Source: Pseudogulbenkiania sp. MAI-1
GTDB lineage: Bacteria; Pseudomonadota; Gammaproteobacteria; Burkholderiales; Chromobacteriaceae
Direction of reading: 5' to 3'
Assembly: GCF_000527175.1 (NCBI RefSeq)
Contig: NZ_AZUR01000001.1
Location: 1,712,501 to 1,776,500, forward strand
DNA: 64,000 nt
The notes beneath the pieces were generated by a model that was not told where the DNA came from, did not search any database, and worked only from the letters and a program-made list of their open reading frames with translations. Below are positions 61,853 to 64,000 of the stretch, in pieces. The first letter of the stretch is position 1. Every line of letters starts with the position of its first letter. The translations under genes were made by a program, and so were the position numbers.

Positions 61853-62773
61853 ATGACTCATGCAGAAATCGACGCACTGGTGAAAAGCTTCATCGTCGAT
61901 ACCGCCAGCGGCGAGGTGAATCCGCGTGTCCAGCAGATCGTGGTTCGGCTGACCAGCGACCTGTTCAAGGCGATTGAGGATCTGGACCTGAGCCCGAGCG
62001 AAGTGTGGAAGGGGCTGGAGTATTTCGCCGAAGCCGGCGCGACCCACGAACTGGGCTTGCTGGCGGCCGGCCTGGGTCTGGAACGCTTCGTCGACATCCG
62101 CATGGACGAGGCCGAAGCCAAAGCCGGCATCACCGGCGGCACCCCGCGCACCATCGAAGGCCCGCTCTACGTCGCCGGCGCCCCGAAGTCGGTAGGCTTT
62201 GCCCGCATGGACGACGGTACCGAGGCCGACCAGGGCGAAGTGCTGTTCATGCAGGGCACCGTGTACGACGCCGACGGCAAGCCGCTGCCGGGCGCTCAGG
62301 TCGAAGCGTGGCACGCCAACCTGATGGGCAACTACTCCTTCTTCGACAAGAGCCAGTCGCACTTCAACCTGCGCCGCACCATCATCACCGATGCCAACGG
62401 CCGCTACCAGTTCCGCAGCATCATGCCGATGGGCTACGGCTGTCCGCCGGAGGGCACCACGCAGCGCCTCTTGAACCTGCTCGGCCGCCACGGCCGCCGT
62501 CCGGCGCACATCCACTTCTTCGTGACTGCCGCCGGTCATCGCAAGCTGACCACGCAGATCAACATCGACGGTGACGAGTACCTGTGGGACGACTTCGCCT
62601 TCGCCAGCCGCGAGGGCCTGGTTCCGGCCGTGAACCGCATCACCGATCCGGTTGAGATCGACAAGAAGGGGCTGCAGAAGCCGTTCGCCTCGATCGATTT
62701 CGACTTCCGCCTCAACGGCGAAACCACGGCCGCACCGACGACCGAAGTCGAGCGCCAGCGCGCCAGCGCCTGA
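61853..62773 (+). CDS. catA: Catechol 1,2-dioxygenase CatA
   Basis: 306-residue non-heme Fe(III) intradiol dioxygenase that cleaves catechol to cis,cis-muconate. The iron ligands are Tyr in MGNYSFFD, Tyr in PMGYGCPPEG and two His in RPAHIHFF. The N-terminal helical linker domain (residues 1-105) makes the dimer. Ribosome site AAGGAG lies before the ATG. The order catB-catC-catA follows the CatR type of ben/cat clusters. Confidence 0.96.
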   Translation: MTHAEIDALVKSFIVDTASGEVNPRVQQIVVRLTSDLFKAIEDLDLSPSEVWKGLEYFAEAGATHELGLLAAGLGLERFVDIRMDEAEAKAGITGGTPRTIEGPLYVAGAPKSVGFARMDDGTEADQGEVLFMQGTVYDADGKPLPGAQVEAWHANLMGNYSFFDKSQSHFNLRRTIITDANGRYQFRSIMPMGYGCPPEGTTQRLLNLLGRHGRRPAHIHFFVTAAGHRKLTTQINIDGDEYLWDDFAFASREGLVPAVNRITDPVEIDKKGLQKPFASIDFDFRLNGETTAAPTTEVERQRASA

Positions 62774-62800
62774 TCGACGCCGAGCATAAAGCCACAGGGA

Positions 62801-62824
62801 CGGGCCACGCCTGGGCGTGGTCCG
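62801..62824 (+). other. Intercistronic hairpin between catA and benA
   Basis: 10-bp stem CGGGCCACGC / GCGTGGTCCG (one G-T pair) with loop CTGG and no T-run. Likely RNA processing or stability signal rather than a terminator, since benA follows 25 bp later with a good ribosome site (GAGGAG). Confidence 0.55.
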
Positions 62825-62849
62825 ACCGACTCGAACGAGGAGAACGGAA

Positions 62850-64000
62850 ATGATCCCCATCCATCCCGATGCCACGCCGAAGCTGAAGAAGCTCGACGAT
62901 TACCTGATCGAGAACCCGCAGACCGGCGACTACCGCGTGCACCGCAGCGTGTTCACCGACGAAGCGTTGTTCGAACTGGAGATGAAGCATATCTTCGAAG
63001 GCAACTGGATCTATCTCGCGCACGAGAGCCAGATCCCCAACGTCAACGATTACTACACCACCACCATGGGGAGGCAGCCGATCTTCATCGCGCGCAACCG
63101 CCAGGGTGAACTGAATGCCTTCGTCAACGCCTGCACCCATCGCGGCGCCACGCTGTGCCGCCACAAGCGCGGCAACAAGGCCACCTATACCTGTCCGTTC
63201 CACGGCTGGACCTTCAACAACAGCGGCAAGCTGTTGAAGGTGAAGGACCCGGACGACGCCGGCTACCCGGACTGCTTCAACAAGGAAGGCTCGCACGACC
63301 TCAAGAAGGTGGCGCGTTTCGAGAACTATCGCGGCTTCCTGTTCGGCAGCCTGAACCCGGACGTGAAACCGCTGGCCGACTTCCTCGGCGAGGCCGCCAA
63401 GATCATCGACATGATCGTCGATCAGTCCCCGGATGGCCTGGAAGTGCTGCGCGGCTCCTCCACCTACACCTTCGACGGCAACTGGAAGCTGACCGCCGAG
63501 AACGGCGCCGACGGCTACCACGTCTCGGCGGTGCACTGGAACTATGCCGCCACCACCAACCGCCGCAAGGAGCAGGCCGGCCGCGAGGACACCACCCGCG
63601 CCATGGACGCCGGCAAGTGGGGCAAGCAGGGCGGCGGCTTTTACGCCTTTGAGCACGGCCACATGTTGTTGTGGACCCAGTGGGCCAATCCGGAGGACCG
63701 CCCCAACTTCGCCCGCCGCGACGAATACGCCGCCAAGCTCGGCCCCGAAATGGCGGACTGGATGGTGCGCAACTCGCGCAACCTCTGCCTGTACCCGAAC
63801 GTGTACCTGATGGACCAGTTCGGCTCGCAGATCCGCGTGGTGCGCCCGTTGTCGGTGGGCAAGAGCGAAGTCACCATCTATTGCATCGCGCCCAAGGGCG
63901 AAGATGCCGAAGCACGCGCCCGCCGCATCCGCCAGTATGAAGACTTCTTCAACGCCAGCGGCATGGCGACGCCGGACGACCTGGAGGAGTTCCGCGCCTG
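62850..64000 (+). CDS. benA: Benzoate 1,2-dioxygenase large subunit BenA (truncated by window end)
   Basis: 383 codons are visible; the 3' end is off the window. Rieske oxygenase alpha subunit converting benzoate to the dihydrodiol acid. The Rieske cluster ligands are in CTHRGATLCRHK and CPFHGWTFNNSG, and the mononuclear iron site begins in NGADGYHVSAVHWNY. The opening MIPIHPDATPKLKKLDDYLIE fits BenA of the ring-hydroxylating family; toluate or anthranilate dioxygenases are close alternatives. The start is the ATG at 62850 after GAGGAG. Presumably followed by benB, benC and benD. Confidence 0.9.
   Translation, partial: MIPIHPDATPKLKKLDDYLIENPQTGDYRVHRSVFTDEALFELEMKHIFEGNWIYLAHESQIPNVNDYYTTTMGRQPIFIARNRQGELNAFVNACTHRGATLCRHKRGNKATYTCPFHGWTFNNSGKLLKVKDPDDAGYPDCFNKEGSHDLKKVARFENYRGFLFGSLNPDVKPLADFLGEAAKIIDMIVDQSPDGLEVLRGSSTYTFDGNWKLTAENGADGYHVSAVHWNYAATTNRRKEQAGREDTTRAMDAGKWGKQGGGFYAFEHGHMLLWTQWANPEDRPNFARRDEYAAKLGPEMADWMVRNSRNLCLYPNVYLMDQFGSQIRVVRPLSVGKSEVTIYCIAPKGEDAEARARRIRQYEDFFNASGMATPDDLEEFRA

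Overview
The window is a GC-rich piece of a betaproteobacterial chromosome, most likely from the order Neisseriales (Chromobacteriaceae-like). The tmRNA tag reads ANDETYALAA, a form I associate with Neisseria-type betaproteobacteria. Several gene orders also fit the class: lptF-lptG-glnD divergent from pepA-holC, glnE-ilvE-CHCC zinc finger-waaF, yciB-yciI-bolA-ppiC, and yhdP-nitrilase-tldD. Nearly everything is chromosomal housekeeping. I see no insertion sequence, prophage, integrase or CRISPR array.

Layout: the window opens at the end of an rRNA operon (23S, 5S, terminator). Next come an FhuF-like ferric reductase, a DMT exporter with a histidine-rich tail, chromate genes chrB-chrA, an orphan gene, ssrA (tmRNA), a phosphoglycolate phosphatase, ilvA, a DacA-type carboxypeptidase and the lipoate set ybeD-lipB-lipA. 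From 14.8 to 20.4 kb there is a degenerate HD-GYP protein and a complete zinc-uptake locus: a palindromic Zur-box candidate, zur, a COG0523 GTPase, a 49-residue membrane protein and znuCBA. From 20.4 to 30.9 kb lie a TauE/SafE-like protein, an enoyl-CoA hydratase, two tandem secreted parvulins with bolA-yciI-yciB, an SPFH/NfeD pair, yigZ, a HAD phosphatase, a ParA-like ATPase, an Aer-type aerotaxis receptor and a MaoC protein.

From 30.9 to 45.5 kb are glnD, lptG and lptF (LPS export), pepA, holC, a 600-residue acidic protein with a near-identical internal duplication, a PduO-type cobalamin adenosyltransferase, a thermonuclease, an alpha/beta hydrolase, PhoH/PIN, a Bcp peroxiredoxin, an Smr protein and trxB. 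From 45.6 to 59.1 kb are a YjfB-like motility protein, a Sel1 protein, a low-complexity orphan, a TetR regulator, waaF, a CHCC zinc finger, ilvE, glnE, yhdP, a nitrilase-family amidase and tldD.

The window ends in an aromatic-degradation cluster. A divergent CatR/BenM-type LysR regulator is followed by catB, catC, catA and the first part of benA, which runs off the edge. These genes take benzoate to catechol and, by the ortho (beta-ketoadipate) route, to muconolactone and its enol-lactone. Two LysR half-site pairs 22 bp apart precede catB, and a large REP-like palindrome lies between catB and catC.

The least explained items are the small membrane protein inside the zinc operon, the acidic repeat protein behind holC, the HD-GYP protein that has lost its HD pair, the palindrome inside the cat operon and a possible small RNA between two terminators after lipA.
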